Below are positions 50,908 through 59,383 of a stretch of 64,000 nt of DNA, in pieces (the stretch's first letter is position 1; each line of letters starts with the position of its first letter). Source of the stretch: Streptomyces pactum (GTDB lineage Bacteria > Actinomycetota > Actinomycetes > Streptomycetales > Streptomycetaceae); NCBI RefSeq assembly GCF_016031615.1, contig NZ_JACYXC010000001.1, forward strand, positions 682,001 through 746,000, in the 5' to 3' direction. Below the pieces are notes generated by a model. The model ran no database searches and had not been told where the DNA came from. It worked only from the letters and a program-made list of their open reading frames with translations. Both the position numbers and the translations under genes were made by a program.

Positions 50908-51513
50908 ATGCAGGACCTCACCGAGGGCGTCGCGCGGTTCCAGCGCGATGTCTTTCCGGCCAAGGCGGACCTCTTCACCCACCTCGCCGCCCACCACACG
51001 CCGCACGCGCTGTTCATCGGCTGCTCGGACGCCCGTGTCGTACCGGAGCTGATCACCCAGGGCGAGCCGGGTGAGCTCTTCGTCATCCGCACCGCCGGAA
51101 ACCTCGTCCCCGCCTACGCCCCCGGCGCCAACGGGGTGACGGCCAGCATCGAGTACGCCGTCGCCGTGCTGGGCGTGCGCGACATCGTGGTGTGCGGTCA
51201 CTCCGCCTGCGGCGCGATGACCGCCCTGGCAGAAGGCCACGACCTTACCGGCGCGCCGACGGTCGCGGAGTGGCTGCGGCACGCGGACGCCGCCGTGGCC
51301 CGCACCGCCGGCATGGCGGCAGGCCCCGAGAAGGTCGGCGCGCTGGTCCGCCGGAACGTCTCGGCGCAGCTGACCAACCTGACCACCCACCCCTCCGTCG
51401 CCCGGGCGCTGGCGGAGAGGAAGGTGACGCTGCACGGCTGGGTCTTCGACATCGCCACCGGAGGCGTCGAAGCACTCGACGTCACCGGCGCGGGCACCGC
51501 CCTCGCCGCCTGA
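50908..51513 (+). CDS. cynT: Beta-carbonic anhydrase of the cyanate operon
   Basis: 201 residues. Zinc motifs FIGCSDARVVPE (Cys39, Asp41) and VCGHSACGAM (His98, Cys101). In cyanate operons it keeps up bicarbonate, a substrate of cyanase, by hydrating the CO2 produced. First gene after the divergent cynR; ATG at 50908 with CGGAGGGAG upstream. Cyanase follows 153 bases later. Confidence 0.93.
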   Translation: MQDLTEGVARFQRDVFPAKADLFTHLAAHHTPHALFIGCSDARVVPELITQGEPGELFVIRTAGNLVPAYAPGANGVTASIEYAVAVLGVRDIVVCGHSACGAMTALAEGHDLTGAPTVAEWLRHADAAVARTAGMAAGPEKVGALVRRNVSAQLTNLTTHPSVARALAERKVTLHGWVFDIATGGVEALDVTGAGTALAA

Positions 51514-51666
51514 CCGGGCCCCGGCCCCGATCCGCCCCGGACCCTGCCCGGAGGCGTTGACAGGTCCCGGCCCGCGACGTGGCACGCCGGGACCGCCCCC
51601 CACCCGAGAACCTGCCGGCCCACCCTCCCCTTGAGGACCGGCACCACCGTAGAAGGAGCTCCTGTC

Positions 51667-52137
51667 ATGGTGCACGCCCAGTTCGATCCCACCGCTCGCG
51701 AGGCTCTGGCCAATGCCGCTGTCGAGGCCAAGATCCGTAAGGACCTCACCTGGGAGCAGATCGCCGACGCCGCCGGCCTCTCGGTCGCTTTCACCACCGC
51801 CGCCGTCCTGGGCCAGCACGCCCTCCCGGAGGCGTCCGCCAAGGCCGTCGCCGAGCTGCTCGGCCTGGACGAGGACGCGGTGATGCTCCTGCAGACCATC
51901 CCCACCCGCGGCTCGATCCCCGGCGGCATCCCCACCGACCCGACCATCTACCGCTTCTACGAGATGCTCCAGGTCTACGGCACCACCCTCAAGGCCCTGG
52001 TCCACGAGCAGTTCGGTGACGGCATCATCTCCGCGATCAACTTCAAGCTGGACGTGAAGAAGGTCGCCGACCCCGAGGGCGGCGAGCGCGCCGTCATCAC
52101 CCTGGACGGCAAGTACCTGCCGACCAAGCCCTTCTGA
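51667..52137 (+). CDS. cynS: Cyanate hydratase (cyanase)
   Basis: 156 residues, the same length as the E. coli enzyme. The catalytic residues are in the standard positions: Arg96 and Glu99 (TIYRFYEMLQVYG) and Ser122 (GIISAINFKLDV). The N-terminal helical domain includes LTWEQIADAAGLSVAFTTAA. It converts cyanate and bicarbonate to ammonia and CO2 in a decameric enzyme. ATG at 51667 with AAGGAG upstream. It lies between cynT and a deaminase gene, on the same strand. Confidence 0.96.
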   Translation: MVHAQFDPTAREALANAAVEAKIRKDLTWEQIADAAGLSVAFTTAAVLGQHALPEASAKAVAELLGLDEDAVMLLQTIPTRGSIPGGIPTDPTIYRFYEMLQVYGTTLKALVHEQFGDGIISAINFKLDVKKVADPEGGERAVITLDGKYLPTKPF

Positions 52138-52233
52138 ATCCGGGGCACCGCCTCCACCGGTGGGGCGGGCCGCAGCATCCGGCCCGCCCCGCCCGCAGCC
52201 CCACCCGACGCAGCCCCTTCCCGGAGGGAACCC

Positions 52234-52734
52234 ATGGACTTCGTGCAGCGCACCATCGACCTCGCCCGGCAGAACGTCGCCGAGGGCGGCCGGCCCTTCG
52301 CGACCGTCATCGTCAAGGACGGCGAGGTCCTCGCCGAGAGCGCGAACAAGGTCGCCCAGACCAGCGACCCCACCGCCCACGCCGAGATCCTCGCCATCCG
52401 CGAGGCGTGCGTGAGGCTGGGCACCGAGCACCTGACCGGCACCACCATCTACGTCCTCGCCCACCCCTGCCCGATGTGCCTGGGCTCGCTGTACTACTGC
52501 TCGCCGGACGAGGTCGTCTTCCTCACCACCCGCGACGCCTACGAGCCCCACTACGTCGACGACCGCAAGTACTTCGAGCTGGACACCTTCTACGAGGAGT
52601 TCGCCAAGCCGTGGGACGAGCGGCGCCTGCCCATGCGCCACGAGCCCCGCGACGCCGCGGTCGAGGTCTACCGCCTCTGGCAGGAGCGCAACGGCGGCGA
52701 CCGCCGCGTCGCCGGCGCCCCTACCGCCGCCTGA
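52234..52734 (+). CDS. Cytidine/guanine-deaminase-family protein in the cyanate operon
   Basis: 166 residues. The zinc-deaminase motifs are intact: TAHAEILAIREA (His49, Glu51) and HPCPMCLGSLYY (Cys79, Cys82). It belongs to the guanine/nucleoside deaminase branch of the CDA superfamily, releasing ammonia from a base or related amine. The 97-base gap after cynS and the shared strand suggest co-transcription. Here it takes the place where E. coli has the cynX transporter gene. The substrate is unknown; a link to cyanate-yielding compounds is speculative. ATG with CGGAGGG upstream. Confidence 0.85.
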   Translation: MDFVQRTIDLARQNVAEGGRPFATVIVKDGEVLAESANKVAQTSDPTAHAEILAIREACVRLGTEHLTGTTIYVLAHPCPMCLGSLYYCSPDEVVFLTTRDAYEPHYVDDRKYFELDTFYEEFAKPWDERRLPMRHEPRDAAVEVYRLWQERNGGDRRVAGAPTAA

Positions 52735-52834
52735 CCCCGCCATGACCGGGTGGATCTGCGGTGGCGGACGAGGCAACCGAGGAGGCCGAACCCGCCGATC
52801 GGAGGTCTGAGACTGCTGACGATGACGAGGGTGA

Positions 52835-53473
52835 TCAGCAGGCGGCCCCGCCCGTCGGCAGGCTCTCCGTCACCGGCGCCGCAGAGCCGGAGTTCCTGGG
52901 CATCCCAGGGATGCCGTGTTCGGGGCTGAATCCTTCCACGGCGAGGCGGAAGAGGCGGCCGGCCTGGGTGACGGGGTCCTGGTGATGCTCGGTCGCCAGG
53001 GCGATGCCGACAGCGAGGGTCAGCAGGTCGTGGAAAGTGACATGCGGTGCGACCGCCTGGTCCCGGACGGCTCGCTGAAGCAGGGGATTCCCGGCCGCCT
53101 CGATTCTGCTTCCGCAGGAGTGCGGGGAGGGCTCTTCGGTGGGGGGCTCGTAGCTGAGGGTGTCGGCGAATCCGCGGGCCGAGACCGCGTAGTCGACGAG
53201 GGCGCGGAGCCACTCCAGGAGTGCGGTGCGGCTGTCCTCGGCCGCACTCAGCCGGTGGGCGTGCTCGCACAGGACTTCGATGCGCTCCTGGAAGACGGCT
53301 TCGAGAAGGGCCCGGCGGGTGGGGAAGTGGCGGCGCAGGGTCGCCGATCCGACGCCCGCGGCCCGGGCGATCTGCTCCTGGGATGCGTCGGCACCGTGTG
53401 CGGCGACCTCGGCTTCGGCGGCGGCGAGGATGCGTCGGTAATTGCGTCGGGCGTCTGAGCGTTGGCCGGTCAT
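52835..53473 (-). CDS. TetR-family repressor
   Basis: 212 residues. The N-terminal helix-turn-helix includes ILAAAEAEVAAHGADASQEQ, then ARAAGVGSATLRRHFPTRRALLEAVF, standard for TetR. The C-terminal domain resembles that of regulators paired with redox enzymes. It is divergent from an NmrA/SDR gene. Two copies of a palindromic site lie between the two genes, so it probably represses both. ATG at 53473. Confidence 0.9.
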   Translation of the reverse strand: MTGQRSDARRNYRRILAAAEAEVAAHGADASQEQIARAAGVGSATLRRHFPTRRALLEAVFQERIEVLCEHAHRLSAAEDSRTALLEWLRALVDYAVSARGFADTLSYEPPTEEPSPHSCGSRIEAAGNPLLQRAVRDQAVAPHVTFHDLLTLAVGIALATEHHQDPVTQAGRLFRLAVEGFSPEHGIPGMPRNSGSAAPVTESLPTGGAAC

Positions 53474-53487
53474 GATCTCCCCATTGC

Positions 53488-53547
53488 TAAACGGCGGACC
53501 CCGCCATATCGTAGCGGCAGGGAAAACGGCGGGCCCCGCCGTTTTCC
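53488..53547. promoter_or_regulatory. Two palindromic TetR operators
   Basis: A perfect 27-base palindrome (arms GGAAAACGGCGGG and its complement around a central C, 53521-53547) and a related copy at 53488-53507 with the core AAACGGCGG-A-CCCCGCC. Both lie between the divergent TetR and NmrA-like genes and would overlap both promoters. Confidence 0.8.
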
Positions 53548-53574
53548 TTCTCCGGTCCGTGAGGAGCAGCGGCC

Positions 53575-54507
53575 ATGCCCGTCGACAGCGATACCGTCCT
53601 GGTCACCGGAGCCACCGGCCGGCAAGGCGGGGCCACAGCTCGCGCGCTCCTGGCCGCCGGGGTGCCCGTACGTGCACTCGTACGCGATCCGTGGTCGAAG
53701 CCCGCACGGGCGATCGAGGCGCTGGGCGCCGAGCTGGTGCGGGCGGACCTCTCCGACCGGGCCACCCTCGGCCCGGCGGTCGAGGGGGTCCGCGCCGTGT
53801 TCTCCGTGCAGATGCCGCCGATGACCGAGACCGCTGTGGACTTCGCGGGCGAGCTCACCCAGGCCACCAACCTCGTGGATGCCGCGAAGGCCGAGGGCGT
53901 GCGGCAGTTCGTGCAGTCCTCGACCAGCGGAGTCGGTGAGCACACCCAGGCCCCCGGTTGGGCCGAAGGCCGCTGGGCAGCGATGGCCGACTACTTCCAC
54001 ACCAAGCAGGCGATCATGGAGGCGGTACGCGCCGCGGGTTTCGCCCGCTGGACGGTGATCAAGCCCGCCTTCTTCATGGAGAACCTGCCCCTGCTGGCGC
54101 CCCGGGGGCCCCGCGGCGGCCTGCTGACGGTACTGAAACCGGATACCGAACTGGCCCTGGTGGCCGTGCGGGACATCGGCACCGCCGCGGCACACGCCCT
54201 CGAAGACCCCGACCGGTTCCACCGGGTGGAACTGGAACTGGCCGGTGACCTGCGCACGATGGAACAGATCGCGCAGACCTTGTCCGCCGCCTGGGGCGTG
54301 CCGGTGACCGCGCCTTCCATGGGCCTGCAGGAGGCCCTCGACGCGGGCATGCCGACGTGGGGAGCCGGACACGAGTGGAACAACATGGTCCTCCAGCCCG
54401 CCCGGCCCGCCTTCGCCCAGGAACTGGGCATCCCGCTCACCACCTTCGCCGAGTGGGCGGACGAGCAGCTGACACCCGTGTCCGGCCACGGGCATCCGAC
54501 GCCGTGA
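53575..54507 (+). CDS. NmrA-like NAD(P)-binding protein
   Basis: 310 residues. The Rossmann glycine motif VLVTGATGRQGGATARALL opens the protein, followed by VRALVRDPWSKPA and VRQFVQSSTSGVGEH, typical of NmrA/atypical SDR proteins (quinone reductase-like or redox sensors). The active-site Tyr of classical SDRs is not in the standard place, although a Tyr-x3-Lys-like pair appears in YFHTKQAIME. It is divergent from and probably repressed by the TetR protein, so it may handle the inducing compound. ATG at 53575. Confidence 0.88.
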   Translation: MPVDSDTVLVTGATGRQGGATARALLAAGVPVRALVRDPWSKPARAIEALGAELVRADLSDRATLGPAVEGVRAVFSVQMPPMTETAVDFAGELTQATNLVDAAKAEGVRQFVQSSTSGVGEHTQAPGWAEGRWAAMADYFHTKQAIMEAVRAAGFARWTVIKPAFFMENLPLLAPRGPRGGLLTVLKPDTELALVAVRDIGTAAAHALEDPDRFHRVELELAGDLRTMEQIAQTLSAAWGVPVTAPSMGLQEALDAGMPTWGAGHEWNNMVLQPARPAFAQELGIPLTTFAEWADEQLTPVSGHGHPTP

Positions 54508-54683
54508 CCTTCGGCAGCGCCCGCCGGGGCGGAGGCCGGATTCGCCGGGCACCTGCACCCATTGGCCGGCCTGCCGTTCCGGTCCCGGGCCAACCGGGCC
54601 TGCCTGCGGAAGCGGGGAATCCGGTGCACGACGCGTGGCATGCTGACCACGGCCAGGGCCGACAGGATGAGGGAGAGACAACG

Positions 54684-54860
54684 ATGGGGGCTCAGTACTA
54701 CGGCGCTGACAGCGGGAACGGCGACCGCATCGACGACCCCTCCGAGGACGCGCTGCTCATGTCGCGGAGCCTGCTGGACTCCGGCCGTTCGAGATCACGA
54801 GCGTGTCCGCAGCCAGTGACGCGCGGCGTCCAGGGTCACCTCGACGTCGTCGCTCCATGA
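54684..54860 (+). pseudogene. Truncated Imm1-like small gene
   Basis: 58 residues starting MGAQYYGADSGNGDRIDDPS. This resembles the start of Streptomyces Imm1-type immunity proteins (normally above 100 residues), with AGGGAG upstream of ATG 54684. After about residue 32 (around 54780) the sequence loses any family resemblance and overlaps the opposite gene's end. This suggests a deletion or insertion junction. Confidence 0.45.
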
Positions 54861-55268
54861 ACAGACTTCCAGCCACGACAGGTAGCCGCTCTGCGTGAAG
54901 ACCAGGATCTCACCGGGGCACTCGCCAGACTCGGTGACGAGCTGCGCTTCGGCAGCCACGACCGTGCTGGAGCCAGTCGGTGCGGGCTCCGCTTCGCCGG
55001 TGTCAAGCTCGAAGTAGGCGGTGCCGCACCCGCACGTGCAGCGCGCTCGCACGCTGAGGTGCGGAATCTGTCTTCGGAGCGCGACATGAACCGGACTGTC
55101 CGTGTTCAGGACTGCTGTGAGCACGCCGGCTACGTCGGCAGGCAGGCTCTCGTTCACCCCGTCACCATATGTGACCAGCAACGTTGTCCCGACTGTGCTG
55201 GCCAGTCGCCAATCGGTCAACCATCGCAGTTGCGCGCGATCGCCACCAGGTTCGTCAAGCTCGCCCAC
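54795..55268 (-). CDS. Conserved hypothetical protein
   Basis: Up to 157 residues. The C-terminal half looks conserved (SGECPGEILVFTQSGYLSWL followed by EVCSWSDDVEVTL) and the middle holds closely spaced Cys residues (RARCTCGCGTAYFEL). I know no function. The start is uncertain: the GTG at 55268 is the first available, but coding character begins around VTYGDGVNESLP, which lacks a usable ATG or GTG in frame. GC is slightly lower than in its neighbours. Its 3' end meets the truncated Imm1-like gene. Confidence 0.6.
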   Translation of the reverse strand: MGELDEPGGDRAQLRWLTDWRLASTVGTTLLVTYGDGVNESLPADVAGVLTAVLNTDSPVHVALRRQIPHLSVRARCTCGCGTAYFELDTGEAEPAPTGSSTVVAAEAQLVTESGECPGEILVFTQSGYLSWLEVCSWSDDVEVTLDAARHWLRTRS

Positions 55269-55349
55269 CGCTACCGCGCCGGAATCGTCCTGGCCTCGCT
55301 GATCCTCCGGCTCCGCGGACCAGCCAGGTGATCATTTGTCGGACAACCC

Positions 55350-55808
55350 CTAGCCGGCCTCGGTCCCGGGCACGATGTGGACCGCCGCCTCCTCCGCCGA
55401 GGCCGCCGCGCCGTCGATGCCCACATCGCGGCCGACGAGGTCCTTCTCGGTGTCCGGGTGCGCGCCCTCGTCGGGGGCGACCAGGCGCCCGGCCCGCTCC
55501 GCGCCCACCTCGCCGTCCAGCGGCTCCCCCTCCCCCCACGGCTGGTCGCCGATGCCGTCACCCTCCGGCGGCCGCACCTCGGGCAGCTCGTCCGCCAGCC
55601 GCTTCTCCAGTGGCTGCCGGGCGTGCTGCTCGGCCGCCGTGGTTCCCCAGCTCTCCACCCCCAGCGGCCGTTCGGGGGGCGAGTAGCCCTCGTCGAAGGC
55701 GGATTCCAGGCCCCGGTCGATGAGGGTGTCCTCCGGTTCCAGGAGCCCCTCGTCGTCCTGCACCTCGGAGTCGTCCGGCTGGTAGACCTCGTCGCCCATT
55801 TCGCTCAT
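55350..55808 (-). CDS. DUF5709 family acidic protein
   Basis: 152 residues, highly acidic. The sequence DEVYQPDDSEVQDDEGLLEP followed by RGLESAFDEGYSPPERP is the hallmark of actinobacterial DUF5709. Function unknown; probably cytoplasmic and largely disordered. ATG at 55808. It is divergent from the NUDIX gene. Confidence 0.85.
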   Translation of the reverse strand: MSEMGDEVYQPDDSEVQDDEGLLEPEDTLIDRGLESAFDEGYSPPERPLGVESWGTTAAEQHARQPLEKRLADELPEVRPPEGDGIGDQPWGEGEPLDGEVGAERAGRLVAPDEGAHPDTEKDLVGRDVGIDGAAASAEEAAVHIVPGTEAG

Positions 55809-55952
55809 GGCCCTGTCCTTGCCTCGCCTCGCCTCGTTCCCCTGGCCGGCCCCGGCGCCTGGACTTCCGCAGCGGTTTCACCACCAGTATCCCCCCGAAC
55901 CGTCATATTTCCTGCGCTGCGGTGTCCTGCCCCACGGGGGCAGACTCGACGG

Positions 55953-56426
55953 GTGACGGGAAAGCACAGCGCCGGGATCCTGCTGTTCCGGCAGCGCCCG
56001 GGCAGCGGCCCGGAGGTCCTGCTGGGACACATGGGCGGTCCGTACTGGGCCGGCAGGGACGCCCGCGCCTGGTCGGTGCCGAAGGGCGAGTACGAACCGG
56101 GTGCGGAGGAGCCGGAGGCCGCCGCCCGCCGGGAGTTCGCGGAGGAGCTGGGCCTGCCGCCCCCGGACGGCCCGCTGCTCCCCCTCGGCTCGGTCCGGCA
56201 GTCCGGCGGCAAGGAGGTGACGGTCTGGGCGGTGGCCGGTGACCTGGACCCGGACCGGGTGGTCCCGGGCACCTTCGAGATGGAGTGGCCGCGCGGCTCG
56301 GGCCGGCTGCGGCGGTTCCCGGAGGTGGACCGGGTCGCCTGGTGGGACCTGGACCGGGCGCGGGAGCTGGTCGTGGCGGCGCAGGGAGCCTTCGTGGACC
56401 GGCTGGCGGAGCGTCTCGCCGGGTGA
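55953..56426 (+). CDS. NUDIX hydrolase
   Basis: 157 residues. NUDIX box from Gly45: PKGEYEPGAEEPEAAARREF then AEELGLPP, with one extra residue before the central Glu compared with the usual spacing. The opening SAGILLFRQ and the later EVDRVAWWDLDRAREL match the DUF4743/small NUDIX group that often acts on nucleotide or sugar diphosphates. The substrate is unknown. The GTG at 55953 lacks a clear ribosome site and may be leaderless. Confidence 0.85.
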   Translation: MTGKHSAGILLFRQRPGSGPEVLLGHMGGPYWAGRDARAWSVPKGEYEPGAEEPEAAARREFAEELGLPPPDGPLLPLGSVRQSGGKEVTVWAVAGDLDPDRVVPGTFEMEWPRGSGRLRRFPEVDRVAWWDLDRARELVVAAQGAFVDRLAERLAG

Positions 56427-56676
56427 TGCGGGCCACCTCCGCGCCGGCGGAGGTGGCCTCGCCACGCGACACCCGCGCCGGCGGCGCCACCGGCGGCGGC
56501 GCCGGAGACGGGAACGGCCGGGCCACCGGGGCGGGGCGGCCGACGACCGGAACGGCCGGATCGCGGGAACGGCCGGGGTCGCCGGGGCGGCGCCGGAGAC
56601 CGGACCGGCACCACGCCGGGGCGACGCCGGAGACCGGACCGGCACCACTCCGGTATTTCACCAGTAAAACACTTGC

Positions 56677-56682
56677 TAACCT
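56677..56682 (+). promoter_or_regulatory. -10 element before the FUSC gene
   Basis: TAACCT ends six bases before the ATG at 56689, suggesting a leaderless message. The surrounding AT-rich stretch (56654-56688), with CCAG and CTGG ends, is a candidate binding site for the co-transcribed MarR regulator. Confidence 0.5.
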
Positions 56683-56688
56683 TCTGGT

Positions 56689-58479
56689 ATGCCGAAGCAC
56701 CCCGAAGCCCCCGGGAAGCGGCCGGGCGGTCCCGTCCGGCCGCCTTCCCTGCGTCGCACCGTGCGGCTCGGGAAGGCCGTGGACATCTGGCGCAAGCCCG
56801 CGTTCAGCGCGGCCTTCTCACTCGCGGTCCCGAACCTCTCCCTGCTCGCCGCGGACCGCCTCGATCTGGCGCTGTACACCTCCGCCGGGGCGATGTGCGC
56901 GCTCTACGGGCACGGGCTGCCCTACGCGGCCCGGGCCCGCGCCCTGTTCTGGGTGGTGCTGGGCATGGTCGCCGGTCTGGGGCTCGCGCTCACCGCCGCC
57001 TGCTGGACCCGCTCGGCACCGGTGCTGGTACTCCTCGCGGCGCTGCTGGCGGCCGTCCACAAGGTCGTCTGTGACGCGACCCGGATCGGCCCGCCGGGCA
57101 ACCTGATCTTCACGTTCATCGCCGCCTCGGCGTTCTTCGTGCCCCAGCGTCCCGCCGAGGTCCCCGGGCACCTGCTGCTCGCGGCGGCCTGCGGCGCGTT
57201 CGCCTGGCTGGTGTGCATGGCACCGGCCGCGGTGCGCCCGCACGGGCCGGAGCGTATCGCCGTCGCCCGGGCGCTGGAGGCGGCGGCGGGCCTGCTGCGC
57301 GCCCCGGCCGACGCCGGGGCGCGGCACGCCACCGCGGCCGCGGTGAACGCCGCCTGGCACACGCTGCGGTCGGCGCCGCGCCGTACGGGTGCACGGCCCG
57401 GCCGCCGCCCGGGGGCGGCCGGGCGGGGCTCCGCCGCACGGGTCCGGACGGGTCTGGCGCGGCTGCTGGTGCGCGCCGAGTCGGCGCTCGCCGCCGAGGT
57501 CGGCGACCCGGCGGCCGAGGCGGAGCGGTACACCGGCTGGGCCCGCGACCTGCGCAGCGGGCGGCCGCTGCCCCGGGTCGCGCTCACCGCCGCGCAGGCG
57601 GCCGAACTCGCGGGGGTGGCCGTCGAGCGGGCCGGCTCCGCGCCGTCCGCGTCACCGGCACCCCGGCAGGGGCCCGGGCGCCGGGCGCGGGCCGGTGCCC
57701 GCCGGATCGCGGCCGCGTTCGCCCCCGGCTCGCCCCTGCTGCCGGTCGGGGCCCGGGTGGCCGCCGGCTGCGCGCTCGCCGGCTGGGTGTCCATCGCCGC
57801 CGGTGTCAGCCGTCCCTACTGGGCCGTGGTCACCGCCGCGTCCATCCACCAGGCGAACACCAGCCTGTCCTGGCAGCGGGCGGTGCAGCGCACCCTGGGC
57901 AACCTGCTGGGGCTGGTGGTGTTCGCCGCACTGCTGCCGGTCGTCCACACCGGGGCGGCGGCCATGGTGCTGCTCGTCCTGGCCTGTCAGATCGGCGCCG
58001 AGGCGCTGATCACCCGCAACTACTGGCTGGGCAGCGTCTGCGTCACCCCGATGGCGCTGCTGCTCACCGAGTTCGGCGGCAGCCACCCGGCCGGGGAGCT
58101 GATCGGCGCCCGCTGGACCGACACCCTGCTGGGCGCCGGGCTGGGCCTGCTGGCCTGCTGCGTGATCACCAACCGGCGGGCCACCGGCCGCGCGGAGGCG
58201 GCGCTGCGGGCGGCGGAGGACGCCATGGCCGAGGCCCGGCGGACGCTCGCCGCACCGGCTCCGGAACCGGCCGCCGGACCGGGCGCCGGCCCCGTCGGCG
58301 ACCGGCTGCGGACGTCGCTGGTGGAGTTGCGGGAGGCGGTCGAGGTGGCCTCCGGCGAGTGGTGGCAACCTGCCGGTACGCAGGAGCGGGCGGCCGCCGC
58401 CGAGCGGGAGGGACACCGGCTGCTCGCCCAGTTGGTCCGGCGGCGTCCCGCCGACCGCCGGGCGGCAGAATGGGGCTGA
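56689..58479 (+). CDS. FUSC/aromatic-acid exporter family membrane protein
   Basis: 596 residues. Two blocks of four to six membrane helices (about 38-190 and 350-490) are separated and followed by soluble helical parts, the FUSC/YccS layout. The second block carries PYWAVVTAASIHQANTSLSW, QRTLGNLLGLVVF and GARWTDTLLGAGLGLL, which are family signatures. It probably exports aromatic acids or other toxic compounds. The MarR gene 36 bases downstream likely controls this unit. ATG at 56689. Confidence 0.88.
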   Translation: MPKHPEAPGKRPGGPVRPPSLRRTVRLGKAVDIWRKPAFSAAFSLAVPNLSLLAADRLDLALYTSAGAMCALYGHGLPYAARARALFWVVLGMVAGLGLALTAACWTRSAPVLVLLAALLAAVHKVVCDATRIGPPGNLIFTFIAASAFFVPQRPAEVPGHLLLAAACGAFAWLVCMAPAAVRPHGPERIAVARALEAAAGLLRAPADAGARHATAAAVNAAWHTLRSAPRRTGARPGRRPGAAGRGSAARVRTGLARLLVRAESALAAEVGDPAAEAERYTGWARDLRSGRPLPRVALTAAQAAELAGVAVERAGSAPSASPAPRQGPGRRARAGARRIAAAFAPGSPLLPVGARVAAGCALAGWVSIAAGVSRPYWAVVTAASIHQANTSLSWQRAVQRTLGNLLGLVVFAALLPVVHTGAAAMVLLVLACQIGAEALITRNYWLGSVCVTPMALLLTEFGGSHPAGELIGARWTDTLLGAGLGLLACCVITNRRATGRAEAALRAAEDAMAEARRTLAAPAPEPAAGPGAGPVGDRLRTSLVELREAVEVASGEWWQPAGTQERAAAAEREGHRLLAQLVRRRPADRRAAEWG

Positions 58480-58515
58480 GGCGCGCCGGAGACACCGGCG
58501 GAGAGGAGACCCGAG

Positions 58516-59022
58516 GTGGCCGAGGACATCGTCGCACGCGTGGAGCGGCAGTGGCAGCAGGTCCATCCCGGCCTGGACACCGGGCCGATGGGTCTCATCG
58601 GCCGGCTCAACCGCTGCGCGGCACTCCTCCAGCAGGCCGCCGACGCCCCCTTGGTGCACGAGGGGCTCTCCCGCCCGGAGTTCGACATCCTGGGGACCCT
58701 GCGCCGCACCGGCCGTGAGCTGACGCCCGGTCAGCTGGCCCGGGAGACCTTCGCCTCGGGCGCCGCCGTCACCAAGCGGCTGCGCGGCCTGGAGGAACGC
58801 GGCCTGGTGGCCCGGCACCCCGACGCCCGCGACCGCCGGGTCTCGCATCTGTCGCTCACCGACGCCGGCCGGGAGCTGATCGACCGGCTGCTGCCGCGCC
58901 AGCTGGCGTACGAATCCAGTCTGCTGGCGGGGCTGGACGACCGGCGCCGGTCGGATCTGTCCGAGCACCTCTCGGAGCTGCTGGTCCTGCTGGAGGGGCG
59001 GCTGGGCGGCCTCCAGCTCTGA
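58516..59022 (+). CDS. MarR-family repressor
   Basis: 168 residues. The winged helix is clear: LSRPEFDILGTLRRTGRELTP, FASGAAVTKRLRGLEERGLV, and the wing RHPDARDRRVSHLSLTDAG. It is co-transcribed with the FUSC exporter and probably senses its substrate. GTG at 58516 with GGAGAGGAG upstream. Confidence 0.9.
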   Translation: MAEDIVARVERQWQQVHPGLDTGPMGLIGRLNRCAALLQQAADAPLVHEGLSRPEFDILGTLRRTGRELTPGQLARETFASGAAVTKRLRGLEERGLVARHPDARDRRVSHLSLTDAGRELIDRLLPRQLAYESSLLAGLDDRRRSDLSEHLSELLVLLEGRLGGLQL

Positions 59023-59383
59023 CCCCGGCCGGCGCCCCGGGCCCCGACCTCCGCCGGACCCCGACCGTCCCGGTACGCGAGGCTGGGCCGGCAGCCGGCG
59101 GTGACGCCGCCCCTCCCCGGCGGCCGCCCCCGGCTGCCGTCCCGGCCGGCCCCGCCCGGGGGCCGGGCCCCTCGTACGCACCCGTACCGGGCCCCGTACG
59201 CACCGGGGGCGGTCGGCGCGCACGGAGCGCCCGGCGGCCGGCGCCTCACCCGGCACACCGGGCGCCCCCGGCGTCCGTACCGGCGGGCCGGGCATCCGTT
59301 CCGCCCCGCCGCCGCGGCAGGGGCCGGCTCCGCGCCGCGGCGGGCGGCGGCCTCCCGGCGACCGCACCGGCCGCCGCCCGGCG
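59023..59383. other. Gene-free convergent region
   Basis: 361 bases of GC-rich sequence between convergent MarR and protease genes, with repeated GTACGCACC (near 59174 and 59197). I see no gene. Confidence 0.4.
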
